Shown piece by piece: positions 39,676 to 49,594 of a stretch of 64,000 nt of DNA. The notes below the pieces were generated by a model. It was given only the letters and a program-made list of their open reading frames with translations. It had not been told where the DNA came from and searched no databases. Location: contig CAJYQM010000487.1 of assembly GCA_913777025.1 (NCBI GenBank), positions 1 through 64,000 of the forward strand, read 5' to 3'. The position numbers were made by a program, and so were the translations under genes. The DNA comes from an uncultured Massilia sp. GTDB lineage: Bacteria; Pseudomonadota; Gammaproteobacteria; Burkholderiales; Burkholderiaceae_D. Numbering within the stretch: position 1 is the stretch's first letter; every line of letters begins with the position of its first letter.

Positions 39676-40205
39676 TGACGCCACTGGCCCACATGGAGCG
39701 CGCCGCGCGTGTAAAAGTCATGATCTTCGACGTCGACGGCGTGCTGACCGACGGCAGCCTGACCTACAACGCCGACGGCGAAATCACCAAGACCTTCTTC
39801 GTGCTGGACGGCCTGGGCATCCAGCTCTTGAACCGCACCGGGGTGAAGACCGCGATCATCAGCGCGCGGAATTCGCCGATCGTGGTCAAGCGCGCGGCCG
39901 ACCTCGGGATCACCCACGTGTTCCAGGGCCAGCACGACAAGCGCATCGCGTTTGCCGAGCTGCTTGCGGCCACCGGCGTGACGGCCGAGGAATGCGGCTA
40001 CATCGGCGACGACGTGATCGACCTGCCGCTGCTCTCGCGCGTGGGCTTTGCCGTCACGGTGCCGAGCGGGCACTCGGAAGTGCAGCACCGCGCGCATTAC
40101 GTGACCAGGAACCCGGGCGGCCGCGGCGCCGTGCGCGAAGTGTGCGACATGGTGATGCGCGCCCAGGGCACTTACGACCAGGCGCTCGCGCCTTATTTCG
40201 GATAA
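39675..40205 (+). CDS. kdsC: Kdo 8-phosphate phosphatase KdsC
   Basis: A 176-residue HAD-superfamily phosphatase that releases Kdo from Kdo 8-phosphate. Motif I is MIFDVDGVLTDGSL (D at about 19 and 21), motif II ISARNSP, motif III with HDKRIAF, and motif IV YIGDDVIDLPLL. Its small size with no cap fits the tetrameric KdsC class. TGATG coupling with kdsD, and lptC 6 bp downstream, place it in one operon. Confidence 0.95.
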   Translation: MTPLAHMERAARVKVMIFDVDGVLTDGSLTYNADGEITKTFFVLDGLGIQLLNRTGVKTAIISARNSPIVVKRAADLGITHVFQGQHDKRIAFAELLAATGVTAEECGYIGDDVIDLPLLSRVGFAVTVPSGHSEVQHRAHYVTRNPGGRGAVREVCDMVMRAQGTYDQALAPYFG

Positions 40206-40211
40206 GCTGAC

Positions 40212-40808
40212 ATGGCACCGGCGAACTATAAACGTACCGCGCACCGGGGCAAGCTGCTGGCCCTGATGCTGACCGGCCTGTTCTGCGTCTTCGGCAGCTT
40301 CTGGCTGGTCCAGATCATGGGCCGCGACGACAACGGGCCGAACCTCAACGCGGGCAACGCGCCGGACTACATCGTCGAGAATTTCAGTTTCGTGCGCATG
40401 GCGGAAACCGGCAAGCCGCGCTACGTGATCTCGGGCGAGCGCCTGACCCACCGGCCGGCCGACAATTCGTCGGTCATCGACAAACCGGTGATGCAGGGCT
40501 TGAACACCGAGCATCCGCCGATGACCACCACTGCGGAGCGCGCGCTGGTGACCCAGAACCAGAGCCAGGTCGACCTGGTCGGCAACGTCGACATCCGGCG
40601 CCCGGGCAGCGGCAAGGCCCAGCCGATGCACATCCAGACCGAGGCGCTGACCTTCTTGCCGGACGAGGACATCGCGAAGACCGACAAGCCGGTCCAGATG
40701 ACGCTTGGCGATGCGACCATGAACGGCATCGGCATGGTGGCCAACAACGCGACCCAGCAATTGCAGGTCGGCCGCGGCCACCTCAACTACCCGCCGCGCC
40801 AGCGCTGA
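40212..40808 (+). CDS. lptC: LPS export protein LptC
   Basis: LptC is the bitopic inner-membrane part of the Lpt bridge that passes LPS from LptBFG to LptA. The single N-terminal helix (LLALMLTGLFCVFGSFWLVQ) is followed by a periplasmic beta-jellyroll: YIVENFSFVRMAETGKPRY, then TTTAERALVTQNQSQVDLVG and a conserved late Gly-rich turn. 198 residues is usual. It lies between kdsC and lptA. Confidence 0.92.
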   Translation: MAPANYKRTAHRGKLLALMLTGLFCVFGSFWLVQIMGRDDNGPNLNAGNAPDYIVENFSFVRMAETGKPRYVISGERLTHRPADNSSVIDKPVMQGLNTEHPPMTTTAERALVTQNQSQVDLVGNVDIRRPGSGKAQPMHIQTEALTFLPDEDIAKTDKPVQMTLGDATMNGIGMVANNATQQLQVGRGHLNYPPRQR

Positions 40809-40833
40809 CCGCAAGCATTTCAAGGACAAGCCA

Positions 40834-41484
40834 ATGACAACAATGAAAAAAATTCTCGCCGCCGGCTGCGCCGCCCTCCTGCTCCTGCCGCTGGCCGCGC
40901 AGGCGGAGCGGGCGGATGCGCTCAAGCCGCTCAAGGTCGATTTCAACGACATCCACGTCGACAACGTCACCCAGCACACGATCGCCACCGGCAACGTCGT
41001 GATCACGCGCGGCACCATGGTGCTGAAGTCGGACCGGGCGGAAGTCGTCGAATCGCCGGAAGGCTTCCGCACCTTCATCCTGACCGCGTCGCCGGGCAAG
41101 CTCGCCACCTTCCGCCAGAAGCGCGACGGCGGTCCCGACCTGTGGGCCGAGGGCCACGCCCAGCGCATCGAATACGACGAGCGCGCGGACCTGGTCAAGC
41201 TGATGTCGAACGCCATGATCCGCCAGCTCGAAGGCCAGAAGGTCACGCAGCAGATGGAACAGACCTTCATCTCCTACGACAGCCGCAAGGAAGTCCTGCT
41301 CGGCCGTAACGATGCCGGCGGCGCCGACAACGTCGGCAAGGGCCGCGGCAGCATCACCTTCGAGCCGCGGCGTACTGCGCCAGCACCAGCGGCCCCGGCC
41401 GCAGGTGCTCGCGCAGGGTCTTCTTCCTCCGCCACGCCAGCACCAGCGGCCCCGGCCGCGGGTGCAGGCGCAGGGAAGCAATGA
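40834..41484 (+). CDS. lptA: Periplasmic LPS-transport protein LptA
   Basis: LptA forms the periplasmic bridge that carries LPS. It has a signal peptide ([20 protein letters not shown]) and an OstA-type beta-jellyroll ([20 protein letters not shown], then [17 protein letters not shown]). After about residue 183 comes an unusual Ala/Pro/Gly tail made by a 57-bp imperfect duplication; E. coli LptA lacks it. AAGGA seven bases upstream supports this ATG; another ATG three codons on is possible. The end overlaps lptB by 4 bp. Confidence 0.92.
   Translation: MTTMKKILAAGCAALLLLPLAAQAERADALKPLKVDFNDIHVDNVTQHTIATGNVVITRGTMVLKSDRAEVVESPEGFRTFILTASPGKLATFRQKRDGGPDLWAEGHAQRIEYDERADLVKLMSNAMIRQLEGQKVTQQMEQTFISYDSRKEVLLGRNDAGGADNVGKGRGSITFEPRRTAPAPAAPAAGARAGSSSSATPAPAAPAAGAGAGKQ
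41378..41459. repeat. 25-bp direct repeat inside lptA
   Basis: CGCCAGCACCAGCGGCCCCG plus GCCGC occurs identically at 41378-41402 and 41435-41459, a period of 57 bp (19 codons). It encodes the repeated [10 protein letters not shown] of the LptA tail, and flanking bases are also similar. Confidence 0.85.
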
Positions 41485-42278
41485 TGGAAGTCCGTCCAGA
41501 AGCCACCGCCACCGCCGTCGGCGCTGCTGATGCCGATTGCGGCAACACCCTCGTCGTCAAGGGCCTGCAGAAGAGCTACGGCAAGCGCCTGGTCGTGCGC
41601 GACGTTTCGCTGCAGGTGGCCTGCGGCGAAGTGGTCGGCCTGCTCGGCCCGAACGGCGCCGGCAAGACCACCTCGTTCTACATGATCGTCGGCCTGGTGC
41701 CGTCGGACGCCGGCAGCATCGACATCAACGGCAACGACGTCACCGGCCTGCCGATCCACCGCCGCGCCTTGCTCGGCCTGTCCTACCTGCCGCAGGAAGC
41801 CTCGGTGTTCCGCAAGCTGACGGTGGAGGAGAACATCCGCGCCGTGCTGGAACTGCAGCGCGAGAACGGCAAGCCATTGACCAAGGCGCGCATCACCGAA
41901 CGCCTCGACGAGCTGCTGGCCGAACTGCAGATCGAGAAGCTGCGCGAGAACCCGGCGCTGTCGCTGTCGGGCGGCGAGCGGCGCCGCGTGGAGATCGCGC
42001 GCGCGCTGGCGACCAACCCGCGCTTCGTGCTGCTCGACGAACCCTTCGCCGGCGTCGACCCGATCGCCGTGATCGAGATCCAGCGCATCGTGCGCTTCCT
42101 GAAGGAGCGTGGGATCGGGGTCCTGATCACCGACCACAACGTGCGCGAAACGCTCGGCATCTGCGACCGCGCCTACATCATCAACCAGGGCGCGGTGCTC
42201 GCATCCGGCCGCCCCGACGATATTATCGCCAACGAATCCGTACGCCGCGTCTACCTGGGTGAACACTTCCGAATGTAG
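41481..42278 (+). CDS. lptB: LPS export ABC ATPase LptB
   Basis: LptB powers LPS extraction with LptF and LptG. It has Walker [17 protein letters not shown]-loop LPQEASVFR, signature [15 protein letters not shown], Walker [14 protein letters not shown], and switch His in [10 protein letters not shown]. An extra N-terminal stretch of about 20 residues ([20 protein letters not shown]) precedes the usual start; it is not conserved in E. coli LptB and overlaps lptA. A later start is possible but no clear alternative ATG exists. Confidence 0.96.
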   Translation: MMEVRPEATATAVGAADADCGNTLVVKGLQKSYGKRLVVRDVSLQVACGEVVGLLGPNGAGKTTSFYMIVGLVPSDAGSIDINGNDVTGLPIHRRALLGLSYLPQEASVFRKLTVEENIRAVLELQRENGKPLTKARITERLDELLAELQIEKLRENPALSLSGGERRRVEIARALATNPRFVLLDEPFAGVDPIAVIEIQRIVRFLKERGIGVLITDHNVRETLGICDRAYIINQGAVLASGRPDDIIANESVRRVYLGEHFRM

Positions 42279-42280
42279 TC

Positions 42281-43762
42281 ATGAAACAGACGCTGCAACT
42301 CAAGACATCACAGCACCTTGCACTGACCCCGCAACTCCAGCAGTCGATCCGGCTGCTGCAGCTGTCCACTCTCGAATTGCACCAGGAGATCGAGCAGGTC
42401 CTGAGCGACAATCCCCTGCTCGAGCGGCTCGACGATCCGCTCGACCGCTCCGTGCGCCTGCTGGCAGACGGGGCCATCAACCACAATGCGGCCACACCGG
42501 GCGAAGCGCCTGCACCGGGCGCGCAGGCGGAAGAGGGCGGCAACGCTAACAGCGAAGGCGAAGCTTCCGAAGGCGGCGCCGACGATGCCCCGGCGGGCGA
42601 GCCCGACGCCGACTGGGGCGAGGCCGGCCGCGGCGCGGGCGGCGGCGAGGACGAGGACGGCCGCCCGCAGCTGGAAGCCAGTCCCGTCACGCTGCGCGAG
42701 CACCTGATGGAACAGGTGCGCATGACCTGCAGCGCGGCGCGCGATTGCGCGCTGGTCGAGCTGGTGGTCGATGCGCTCGACGACAACGGCTACCTGGAAG
42801 AGCCGCTCGACGACATCCATGCGCGCCTGCCGGAAGAGCTGGAGATCGAGTTCGACGAGCTGCGCACCGCGCTGGCGATGGTGCAGAGCATGGATCCGCC
42901 GGGCGTAGGCGCGCGCAGCGCGGCCGAGTGCCTGGCGCTGCAGATCCGCCGCATGCCGAACGTGCCGCTGGTCACGCGGCGCATGGCGCTGGTCATCGTC
43001 GAGAAGTACCTCAGCTGGTTCGCGCAGCGCGAATTCAACAAGCTCAAGAAGGCGCTCGACTGCGACGACGAAGACCTGCGCGAAGCCCAGGCCGTGATCC
43101 GCCAGTGCAATCCGCACCCGGGAGCGGCCTTCGCCTCGGACGTCTCGGATTTCGTCGTGCCGGACGTGATCGTGCGCCGTGCCAAGGATGGCTGGAGCGT
43201 GCAGCTGAACCCGGACGTGATGCCGCGCCTGCGCGTGAACAGCCTGTACGCGCAAGCGCTGCGCCAGGCGAAATCGGAGAGCCAGCTGAACGCGCAATTG
43301 CAGGAAGCCAAGTGGCTCATCAAGAACATGCGCCAGCGCTTCGACACCATCCTGCGCGTGGCCCAGGCCATCGTCGATCGCCAGCGCAATTTTTTCTCCC
43401 ACGGCGCGGTTGCCATGCGGCCCCTTGTTTTACGCGAGATAGCTGATACACTGGGTCTACACGAGAGCACAATTTCTCGTGTCACAACGCAGAAGTACAT
43501 GCTGACACCGCACGGCATGTTCGAGCTGAAGTACTTTTTTGGTAGCCACGTTGCGACAGAGGCGGGCGGTGAAGCGTCCTCGACGGCAATACGTGCGCTC
43601 ATCGTGCAACTCACAGGAGCCGAAGACCCCAAGAATCCATTATCCGATAGCAAGATCGCGGAAATGCTGGGGGAGCAAGGAATGGTCATCGCGCGCCGTA
43701 CGGTCGCCAAGTACCGAGAGGCGCTGAAGATTCCACCCGTCAGCCTCCGCAAATCCTTGTAA
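42281..43762 (+). CDS. rpoN: RNA polymerase sigma-54 factor RpoN
   Basis: RpoN directs transcription from -24/-12 promoters with AAA+ activators. Region I ([20 protein letters not shown], then [16 protein letters not shown]) interacts with activators. Region II is an acidic Gly/Glu/Asp-rich linker (about 68-128). The core-binding and helix-turn-helix regions follow, and the RpoN box [12 protein letters not shown] is present near the end. 493 residues is typical. It lies 3 bp after lptB. A sigma-54 site is present in this window before the PEP-CTERM gene. Confidence 0.97.
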   Translation: MKQTLQLKTSQHLALTPQLQQSIRLLQLSTLELHQEIEQVLSDNPLLERLDDPLDRSVRLLADGAINHNAATPGEAPAPGAQAEEGGNANSEGEASEGGADDAPAGEPDADWGEAGRGAGGGEDEDGRPQLEASPVTLREHLMEQVRMTCSAARDCALVELVVDALDDNGYLEEPLDDIHARLPEELEIEFDELRTALAMVQSMDPPGVGARSAAECLALQIRRMPNVPLVTRRMALVIVEKYLSWFAQREFNKLKKALDCDDEDLREAQAVIRQCNPHPGAAFASDVSDFVVPDVIVRRAKDGWSVQLNPDVMPRLRVNSLYAQALRQAKSESQLNAQLQEAKWLIKNMRQRFDTILRVAQAIVDRQRNFFSHGAVAMRPLVLREIADTLGLHESTISRVTTQKYMLTPHGMFELKYFFGSHVATEAGGEASSTAIRALIVQLTGAEDPKNPLSDSKIAEMLGEQGMVIARRTVAKYREALKIPPVSLRKSL

Positions 43763-43828
43763 CAAGTGCTGTTCATGGCGCCAAACGGAGTGCGCGCGTG
43801 AACGGCGCGCATCTTCAAAGGAGTGTGT

Positions 43829-44188
43829 ATGAATCTCACCATCAGTGGCCATCATCTCGATGTAACCCCCGCCATCCGTGAATACGTACAAAACAAGCTT
43901 GAACGGATCACCCGCCATTTCGACCAAGTGATCGACTCCCACGTCATCCTCTGCATCGACAATCTCACCGAGAAAGAAAAACGCCAGAAGGCCGAGATCA
44001 ACCTGCGTGTCGCAGGCAAGATCCTGCACATCACCAGTGCCGCCCATGACTTGTACGCCGCGATCGACATGCTGATGGATCGCCTCGACCGCCAGGTCGT
44101 CAAGTACAAACAGATGCTCCAGAATCACAGTCATACGGCGCTCAAGCGCCTGGCTGGCGATGAGGGCGAGGCGCCTGCCACGGCATAA
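43829..44188 (+). CDS. hpf: Ribosome hibernation-promoting factor Hpf
   Basis: A 119-residue short-form HPF that binds the 30S decoding centre and promotes 100S dimers. MNLTISGHHLDVTPAIREYV and KLERITRHFDQVIDSHVIL fit the family, as does AEINLRVAGKILHITSAAHD. The ATG follows AAGGAG by five bases; an in-frame GTG two codons earlier overlaps that site. The gene follows rpoN, as in most Proteobacteria, but its usual next neighbour ptsN is missing here. Confidence 0.95.
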   Translation: MNLTISGHHLDVTPAIREYVQNKLERITRHFDQVIDSHVILCIDNLTEKEKRQKAEINLRVAGKILHITSAAHDLYAAIDMLMDRLDRQVVKYKQMLQNHSHTALKRLAGDEGEAPATA

Positions 44189-44210
44189 CGCCATCCGCAA
44201 CACCAGGGAC

Positions 44211-44235
44211 AAAGGGCGCATCGGCGCCCTTTTTG
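44211..44235 (+). terminator. Rho-independent terminator after hpf
   Basis: AAAGGGCGC-ATCG-GCGCCCTTT with five T following, ending the kdsD-to-hpf transcript 22 bp after the stop. Confidence 0.9.
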
Positions 44236-44283
44236 CTTTTGCTCGTTACAATGGTGCGCATCACAATTCCGATAACGAGAGAC

Positions 44284-45366
44284 ATGAGCGAACACGTACA
44301 CGTCCGCGTTGCCAACGGCACCGGCATCCTGACCCTGGACCGTCCCAAGGCCCTGAATTCGCTGTCGCTGGACATGGTCCGCGCGCTGGCCGCGGCGCTG
44401 CTGGCCTGGCGCAGCGACCCCGCCATCGACGCCGTCTTCCTCACCAGCAGCAGCGAAAAAGCCCTGTGCGCCGGCGGCGACATCCGCTTCTTCCACCAGC
44501 TGGGCCAGCTCACGCCGCAGGGCGGCAGCGCGCTGCTCGAGGATTTCTTTACCGAGGAATACGCGCTCAACCACCTCATTCATTTTTATCCGAAACCGTA
44601 TATCGCGCTGATGGACGGCGTGGTGATGGGCGGCGGCATGGGCATCGCCCAGGGCGGGCCGGACTGCGGCCTGCGCATCGTGACCGAACGCACGAAGATG
44701 GCGATGCCCGAGGTGAACATCGGCATGTTCCCGGACGTGGGCGGCAGCCACTTCCTGGCGCACGCGCCGGGCCGCCTGGGCTGGTACCTGGGCCTCACGG
44801 GCGCGACCATCGGCGCCGCCGACGCTTTATATGTCGGCCTGGCCGACGTGTTCGTCCCTTCCGCTCAACTAGAAGCCTTGCGTGCGCTGGTCGCCGCCAC
44901 GCCGGGTGCCGGCCTGGCGGCGGCGATCCGCGCCTTTGCCGCGCCTTTCGCGGCGCAGGCGGGTGCCAGCGAACTGCAGGCGCAGCGTGAGCGCATCGAT
45001 ATGCACTTCGGCGCCGCTTCGGTGGACGGCATCATGGCCTCGCTGGGAGGCGATGCGGATCCCCTCGCGCAAAAGGCGCTGGCCCTGATGCGCCAGCGCT
45101 CGCCGCTGATGATGTGCGTGACCCACGAGATGCTGGCGCGCGGCGCATCGCTCGGCGTGGCCGACTGCCTGCGCATGGAACGGTCCCTGGTGCGCCGCAC
45201 CTTCGAGCACGGCGAGATCCTCGAAGGCGTGCGCGCGCTGGTCATCGACAAGGACAATGCGCCGGTGTGGAACCCGCCGGTGCTGGAGCAAGTGACGCCC
45301 GGGATGGTGGAACGCTTCTTCGAGCCGGTATGGCCGACGCATGCGCATCCCTTGCGCGATCTCTGA
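44284..45366 (+). CDS. 3-hydroxyisobutyryl-CoA hydrolase (crotonase superfamily)
   Basis: A 360-residue enoyl-CoA hydratase/isomerase-fold protein of the HIBYL-CoA hydrolase type, which acts in valine breakdown. ALNSLSLDMVRAL and ALCAGGDIRFFHQLG form the CoA and oxyanion region; YIALMDGVVMGGGMGIAQGG is followed by MPEVNIGMFPDVGGSHFL, with the Glu and Asp used by this subfamily. The long C-terminal part separates it from simple hydratases. An enoyl-CoA hydratase activity cannot be excluded. It is 15 bp before a 3-hydroxyacyl-CoA dehydrogenase gene. Confidence 0.85.
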   Translation: MSEHVHVRVANGTGILTLDRPKALNSLSLDMVRALAAALLAWRSDPAIDAVFLTSSSEKALCAGGDIRFFHQLGQLTPQGGSALLEDFFTEEYALNHLIHFYPKPYIALMDGVVMGGGMGIAQGGPDCGLRIVTERTKMAMPEVNIGMFPDVGGSHFLAHAPGRLGWYLGLTGATIGAADALYVGLADVFVPSAQLEALRALVAATPGAGLAAAIRAFAAPFAAQAGASELQAQRERIDMHFGAASVDGIMASLGGDADPLAQKALALMRQRSPLMMCVTHEMLARGASLGVADCLRMERSLVRRTFEHGEILEGVRALVIDKDNAPVWNPPVLEQVTPGMVERFFEPVWPTHAHPLRDL

Positions 45367-45381
45367 CAGGAAGGAGAGGTG

Positions 45382-46305
45382 ATGGCAGACCAGGATAGCA
45401 TCAGCGTCGGCATCGTCGGCGGCGGCCTGATGGGCGTCGGCATCGCGACCCGCTTCGCACTGGCCGGCATGCCCGCGCTGGTAGTCGAGGCACGCGGCGA
45501 ACGCGCGGCCGGCATCCCGCTGGTGGCGCAGGATATCCTGTCCCAGCTGCTGGACGCCGGGGTCATCGACGGGGCCCGGTGCGACGCCGCGCTGGCCCGG
45601 TTGCGCGTGACGGCGGACCTGGCCGGACTGGCCGCGGCGCCGGTCGTGATCGAGGCGATTCCCGAAGACCTGCAGGCCAAGCAGGCCCTGTATGCGCAGC
45701 TCGAAGCCGTGGTGGCGCTTGATGCCATCATCGCCAGCAATACCAGCGGCTTCCCGCCGGACGCGCTGTCCGCGCAGATGCGGGCACGCGAGCGCTTCCT
45801 GGTCGCCCATTTCTGGAATCCGCCGCATGCGATCCCGCTGGTGGAAGTCGTGCCGGGCAGTGCCACCGATCCGGACGCGGTCGAGCGCATCGTGCGCCTG
45901 CTGGACCGGGCAGGCGCCGAGCCGGTGGTGCTGAAGGCGGCCATCCCCGGCTTCATCGGCAACCGCCTGCAGTTCGCCGTGCTGCGCGAAGCCCTGCACA
46001 TCGTGCGTTCCGGCGCGGCCACGCCGGACACCGTCGACGCCGTCATGAAGGCTTGCCTGGGCCGGCGCTACAGCATCATGGGACCGTTCGAAAGCGCAGA
46101 CCTGGGCGGCCTGCACACCTTGCTCGGCATCGGCGCCAACCTGATGCCGGAACTGGCCAAGGACGAGGACGTGCTCGAACTGATGCGCGAGCACGTCGAC
46201 AAGGGCGAACTCGGCGCGGCCACCGGCCAGGGCTTTCATACCTGGGACGAGGACCGCATCGCCGACCTCAAGGCGCGCCGCCGGCGCCAGTTGCGCCAGG
46301 ATTGA
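45382..46305 (+). CDS. 3-hydroxyacyl-CoA dehydrogenase (NAD-binding)
   Basis: A 307-residue two-domain dehydrogenase. The NAD fold starts [28 protein letters not shown] and [14 protein letters not shown] are followed by the catalytic His-containing [18 protein letters not shown], and the dimer domain has [20 protein letters not shown]. It oxidises 3-hydroxyacyl-CoA with NAD. AAGGAG five bases upstream of ATG fixes the start. It forms a likely operon with the hydrolase and the following kinase. Confidence 0.9.
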   Translation: MADQDSISVGIVGGGLMGVGIATRFALAGMPALVVEARGERAAGIPLVAQDILSQLLDAGVIDGARCDAALARLRVTADLAGLAAAPVVIEAIPEDLQAKQALYAQLEAVVALDAIIASNTSGFPPDALSAQMRARERFLVAHFWNPPHAIPLVEVVPGSATDPDAVERIVRLLDRAGAEPVVLKAAIPGFIGNRLQFAVLREALHIVRSGAATPDTVDAVMKACLGRRYSIMGPFESADLGGLHTLLGIGANLMPELAKDEDVLELMREHVDKGELGAATGQGFHTWDEDRIADLKARRRRQLRQD

Positions 46306-46312
46306 GGCCATC

Positions 46313-47095
46313 ATGGACCCTGGGGCACATCGGGCACCGGCAGCCTGGCGCGAACGGCTGCGGGGCTACCGCTGGACGCCGGCGACGGAGGGCTGCTCGG
46401 AGGCATCCGTGTACCGGCTCGACGCGCCCGGCCGGCCGGCGCTGTTCGTGAAGACCGAAGCCGCCGGACCGCTCGCCGAATTGGGTGGCGAGGCGGAGCG
46501 CCTGCGCTGGCTGGCGGCCCAGGGCATTCCCTGCGCGCCGGTGCTCGGATTCGCCACGGAAGCGGGGCGGGACTGGATGCTGCTGGGCGCCGTCGCGGGA
46601 CGCAACCTGGAAGACGCCGGCCTCGATGCCACCACCACCGTGCGCCTGATGGCCGAAGCGCTGCGCCGCCTGCACGCGCTGGACGCCGCCGCCTGTCCCT
46701 TCGACCATCGCGCGGCAATGCGCATCGAGCATGCCCGGGCGCGCCTGCAGGCCGGCCTGGTCATCGATGCCGACCTGGACGACGAGCACCGTCACCTGGC
46801 GCCCGCCGAACTGTTCGCGCGCCTGCGCACACAGGCGCCCGCGCACGAGGACCATGTGGTCGCGCATGGCGACGCCTGCCTGCCGAACCTGATGGTGCAG
46901 GACGGGGAAGTCTCGGGCTGGATCGATTGCGGCCGCCTGGGCGTGGCCGACCGCTGGCAGGACCTGGCGCTGGCGACGCGCGATATCGGCGAAAACCTGG
47001 GCAAGAAGTGGATCACCCCCTTTTTGCAGGCCTATGGTGTGGCGCATGACGCGCGGCGCGCCGCCTTCTACCGGCTGCTGGACGAGTTCTTTTGA
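46313..47095 (+). CDS. Aminoglycoside 3'-phosphotransferase, APH(3')-II-like
   Basis: A 260-residue kinase-fold protein closely resembling APH(3')-II (NptII). Shared blocks include LFVKTE (ATP Lys K47), [21 protein letters not shown] with catalytic D187, and [20 protein letters not shown] with metal-binding D205; the C-terminus FYRLLDEFF matches the substrate-contact end. It would phosphorylate kanamycin-type drugs, but activity is untested and a housekeeping substrate is possible. It lies 7 bp after a fatty-acid-type gene with matching GC content and no mobile element, so it looks resident rather than recently acquired. Confidence 0.9.
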   Translation: MDPGAHRAPAAWRERLRGYRWTPATEGCSEASVYRLDAPGRPALFVKTEAAGPLAELGGEAERLRWLAAQGIPCAPVLGFATEAGRDWMLLGAVAGRNLEDAGLDATTTVRLMAEALRRLHALDAAACPFDHRAAMRIEHARARLQAGLVIDADLDDEHRHLAPAELFARLRTQAPAHEDHVVAHGDACLPNLMVQDGEVSGWIDCGRLGVADRWQDLALATRDIGENLGKKWITPFLQAYGVAHDARRAAFYRLLDEFF

Positions 47096-47151
47096 CAACA
47101 TTCACGCGTTTCATGGGATGATCGCAGCACAACCATAATGGAGGAGCTGCC

Positions 47152-48555
47152 TTGTCATTCCTGATCGTCCTGGCCGCACTGGCCTTCCTGATGGTGGCCG
47201 CCTACCGCGGCTACAGCGTCATCCTGTTCGCCCCCGTCGCCGCGCTCGCGGCGGTGCTGCTCACCGAGCCGGCCGCCGTCGCGCCAGTGTTTTCCGGGAT
47301 CTTCATGGAAAAGATGGTGGGCTTCGTGAAGCTCTACTTCCCAGTCTTCATGCTCGGCGCCGTGTTCGGCAAGGTGATCGAGATGTCGGGCTTTTCGAAA
47401 TCCATCGTGCAGGCCGCGATCCGCTACATCGGCCGCTCGCGCGCCAACGCCGTGATCGTCGCCGTGTGCGCGCTGCTGACCTACGGCGGCGTGTCGCTGT
47501 TCGTGGTGGTGTTCGCGGTCTACCCGTTCGCGGCCGAGCTTTACCGGCAGAGCAACATCCCGAAGCGCCTGATGCCGGGCGCGATCGCGCTGGGCGCGTT
47601 CTCGTTCACCATGGACTCGCTGCCCGGCACGCCGCAAATCCAGAACATCATCCCGACCACCTTCTTCAAGACCACCGGTTGGGCCGCGCCGGTACTGGGC
47701 ACGATCGGCTCGCTGTTCATCATCGTGGTCGGCCTGGCCTACCTGGAATGGCGCCGCCGCGCGGTCATGGCCAAGGGTGAAGGTTATGGCAGCTCGCTCG
47801 TCAACGAACCCGCTGCCGCCGGCACCGAAGCGCTGCCGCATCCGGCCCTGGCCATCCTGCCGCTGGTGCTGGTGGGCGTCGCCAACTTCGTGTTCACGCG
47901 GATGATCCCGGTCTGGTACGGCGCCGGCGCCTACACGGTGCCGCCCGAGGTGCTGCCCGGCGTGCACACGCCGGTGACGGCGACGGTGAAGACCGTGGTC
48001 GCGATCTGGGCGGTCGAGGCGGCGCTGCTGCTCGGGATCCTGCTGGTCGTGGTGACGGCCTTCCGCCGCATCAGCCAGAAGTTCGCGGCCGGCTCCAAGG
48101 ACGCGGTCGGCGGCGCGCTGCTGGCGGCGATGAACACCGCCTCCGAATACGGCTTCGGCGGCGTGATCGCCGCGCTGCCGGGTTTCATCGTGGTCAGCGA
48201 TGCGTTGAAAGGGATTCCGAATCCGCTGGTGAATGCGGCGGTGTCGGTCAGCTCGCTGGCCGGCATTACCGGCTCGGCCTCGGGCGGCATGAGCATCGCG
48301 CTGGCGGCCATGTCCGACCTGTTCATCCAGGGCGCGCAAGCCGCGCAGATTCCGATGGAAGTGCTGCACCGGGTGGTGGCGATGGCCAGCGGCGGCATGG
48401 ACACGCTGCCGCACAACGGCGCCGTCATCACGCTGCTGGCGGTGACGGGACTGACGCACCGCGAGTCCTACCGCGAGATCTTTGCGGTCACGGTGATCAA
48501 GACGGTGGCGGTGTTCTTCGTGATCGGCGTGTATTACGCGACCGGGCTGGTTTGA
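47152..48555 (+). CDS. GntP-family permease (TTG start)
   Basis: A 467-residue transporter of the gluconate:H+ symporter family with about twelve hydrophobic spans; characteristic pieces are FPVFMLGAVFGKVIEMSG, TYGGVSLFVVVFAVYPFA, and SFTMDSLPGTPQIQNIIPTT. The start TTG follows GGAGGAG by five bases and no ATG is nearby. It may carry a hydroxy or keto acid: the preceding genes act on 3-hydroxyacyl-CoA, but the substrate is not shown. It ends next to a REP-like element. Confidence 0.9.
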   Translation: MSFLIVLAALAFLMVAAYRGYSVILFAPVAALAAVLLTEPAAVAPVFSGIFMEKMVGFVKLYFPVFMLGAVFGKVIEMSGFSKSIVQAAIRYIGRSRANAVIVAVCALLTYGGVSLFVVVFAVYPFAAELYRQSNIPKRLMPGAIALGAFSFTMDSLPGTPQIQNIIPTTFFKTTGWAAPVLGTIGSLFIIVVGLAYLEWRRRAVMAKGEGYGSSLVNEPAAAGTEALPHPALAILPLVLVGVANFVFTRMIPVWYGAGAYTVPPEVLPGVHTPVTATVKTVVAIWAVEAALLLGILLVVVTAFRRISQKFAAGSKDAVGGALLAAMNTASEYGFGGVIAALPGFIVVSDALKGIPNPLVNAAVSVSSLAGITGSASGGMSIALAAMSDLFIQGAQAAQIPMEVLHRVVAMASGGMDTLPHNGAVITLLAVTGLTHRESYREIFAVTVIKTVAVFFVIGVYYATGLV

Positions 48556-48560
48556 GCTGA

Positions 48561-48645
48561 CGTCATCCCCGCGAAAGCGGAGAGCCATACTGAGCTGACC
48601 GGCCACGGACTCCAGGCATGGGTTCCCGCTTTCGCGGGAACGACG
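48561..48645. repeat. REP-like inverted repeat pair
   Basis: CGTCATCCCCGCGAAAGCGG at the left and the inverted copy (CCCGCTTTCGCGGGAACGACG) at the right are separated by about 40 bp. The same family is at 25310-25340 and 60068-60166. It lies between the convergent gntP-like and rapZ genes. Confidence 0.8.
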
Positions 48646-48651
48646 TGGTGG

Positions 48652-49524
48652 CTAATGCGGCACGTGCTGTTCGCGGTGCCGCACCACCACCCGCTCGGTC
48701 TCGGCGAAGTAGGCGCCGAGGCGCTCGGCCATGTAGACCGAGCGGTGCTGGCCGCCGGTGCAGCCCACCGCCACCGTCAGGTAGCTGCGGTTGTCCTTCT
48801 TGAACGAGGGCAGCCACTTGGCGACGAAGGCGCGGATGTCGGACAGCAGTTCGATCGCCTGCGGCTGGGCGTCCAGGAAGGCGATGACGGGTTCGTCCTT
48901 GCCGTTCAGCGGGCGCAGCGTCAGGTCGTAATACGGGTTCGGCACGGCGCGCACGTCGAACACGAAGTCCGCATCCAGCGGCACGCCACGCTTGAAGGCG
49001 AAGGATTCGAAGTACAGGGTCAGCGGCGCGTACTCGATCTCGGTCAGTTCCTTGACCCAGGCGCGCAGCTTGTTGGCCGACAGTTCGGAGGTGTCGATCA
49101 CGTGGCCCAGCTTTTCGATCGGCACCAGGCGGTCGCGCTCTTCCGAAATGCACTCGATGAGGGTGCGGCGCGACGATGGGTTTTCGCCAGGGTGCAGCTC
49201 GTGCGACAGCGGGTGGCTGCGGCGCGTTTCGGAAAAGCGCGCCACCAGCGAATGGGTGCTGGCGGTCAGGAAGATCACGCGGACTTCATGGCCTTCCTCG
49301 CGCAGCGATTCGACCGTGGACGGCAGCTCCGCCAGCGACTCGGCGCTGCGGGCGTCGACCGCCACGGCCACGCACTTGCTGTCGCCGCCATCGACGGTCT
49401 TGACCAGCGCGGGCAGCAGGGCAGGGGGCAGGTTGTCGACGCAATAATAACCTGCGTCTTCGAGGACGTTCAGGGCAACCGATTTGCCGGAGCCCGAGAT
49501 ACCGGTGAGGAGGACGATGCGCAT
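48652..49524 (-). CDS. rapZ: RNase adapter protein RapZ
   Basis: RapZ is a P-loop protein that in enterobacteria guides RNase E to the GlmZ sRNA and so controls glucosamine-6-phosphate synthase. The 290-residue product has Walker [18 protein letters not shown] (7-23), [22 protein letters not shown], and the C-terminal [16 protein letters not shown]. No GlmZ homologue is visible in the window. It is the last gene of the ptsN-hprK-rapZ cluster, on the strand opposite rpoN. Confidence 0.96.
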   Translation of the reverse strand: MRIVLLTGISGSGKSVALNVLEDAGYYCVDNLPPALLPALVKTVDGGDSKCVAVAVDARSAESLAELPSTVESLREEGHEVRVIFLTASTHSLVARFSETRRSHPLSHELHPGENPSSRRTLIECISEERDRLVPIEKLGHVIDTSELSANKLRAWVKELTEIEYAPLTLYFESFAFKRGVPLDADFVFDVRAVPNPYYDLTLRPLNGKDEPVIAFLDAQPQAIELLSDIRAFVAKWLPSFKKDNRSYLTVAVGCTGGQHRSVYMAERLGAYFAETERVVVRHREQHVPH

Positions 49525-49594
49525 ACGGTAATGATACCGTAGTGACGCCCGTGATGCTCATTTACATGTCATTTTACACGCGGGCACTGCAGCA

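Noticed and set aside
38631-41270. 879-codon minus-strand frame across kdsD, kdsC and lptC
   Set aside because: It runs antisense through three recognised genes with intact motifs and has no domain of its own.
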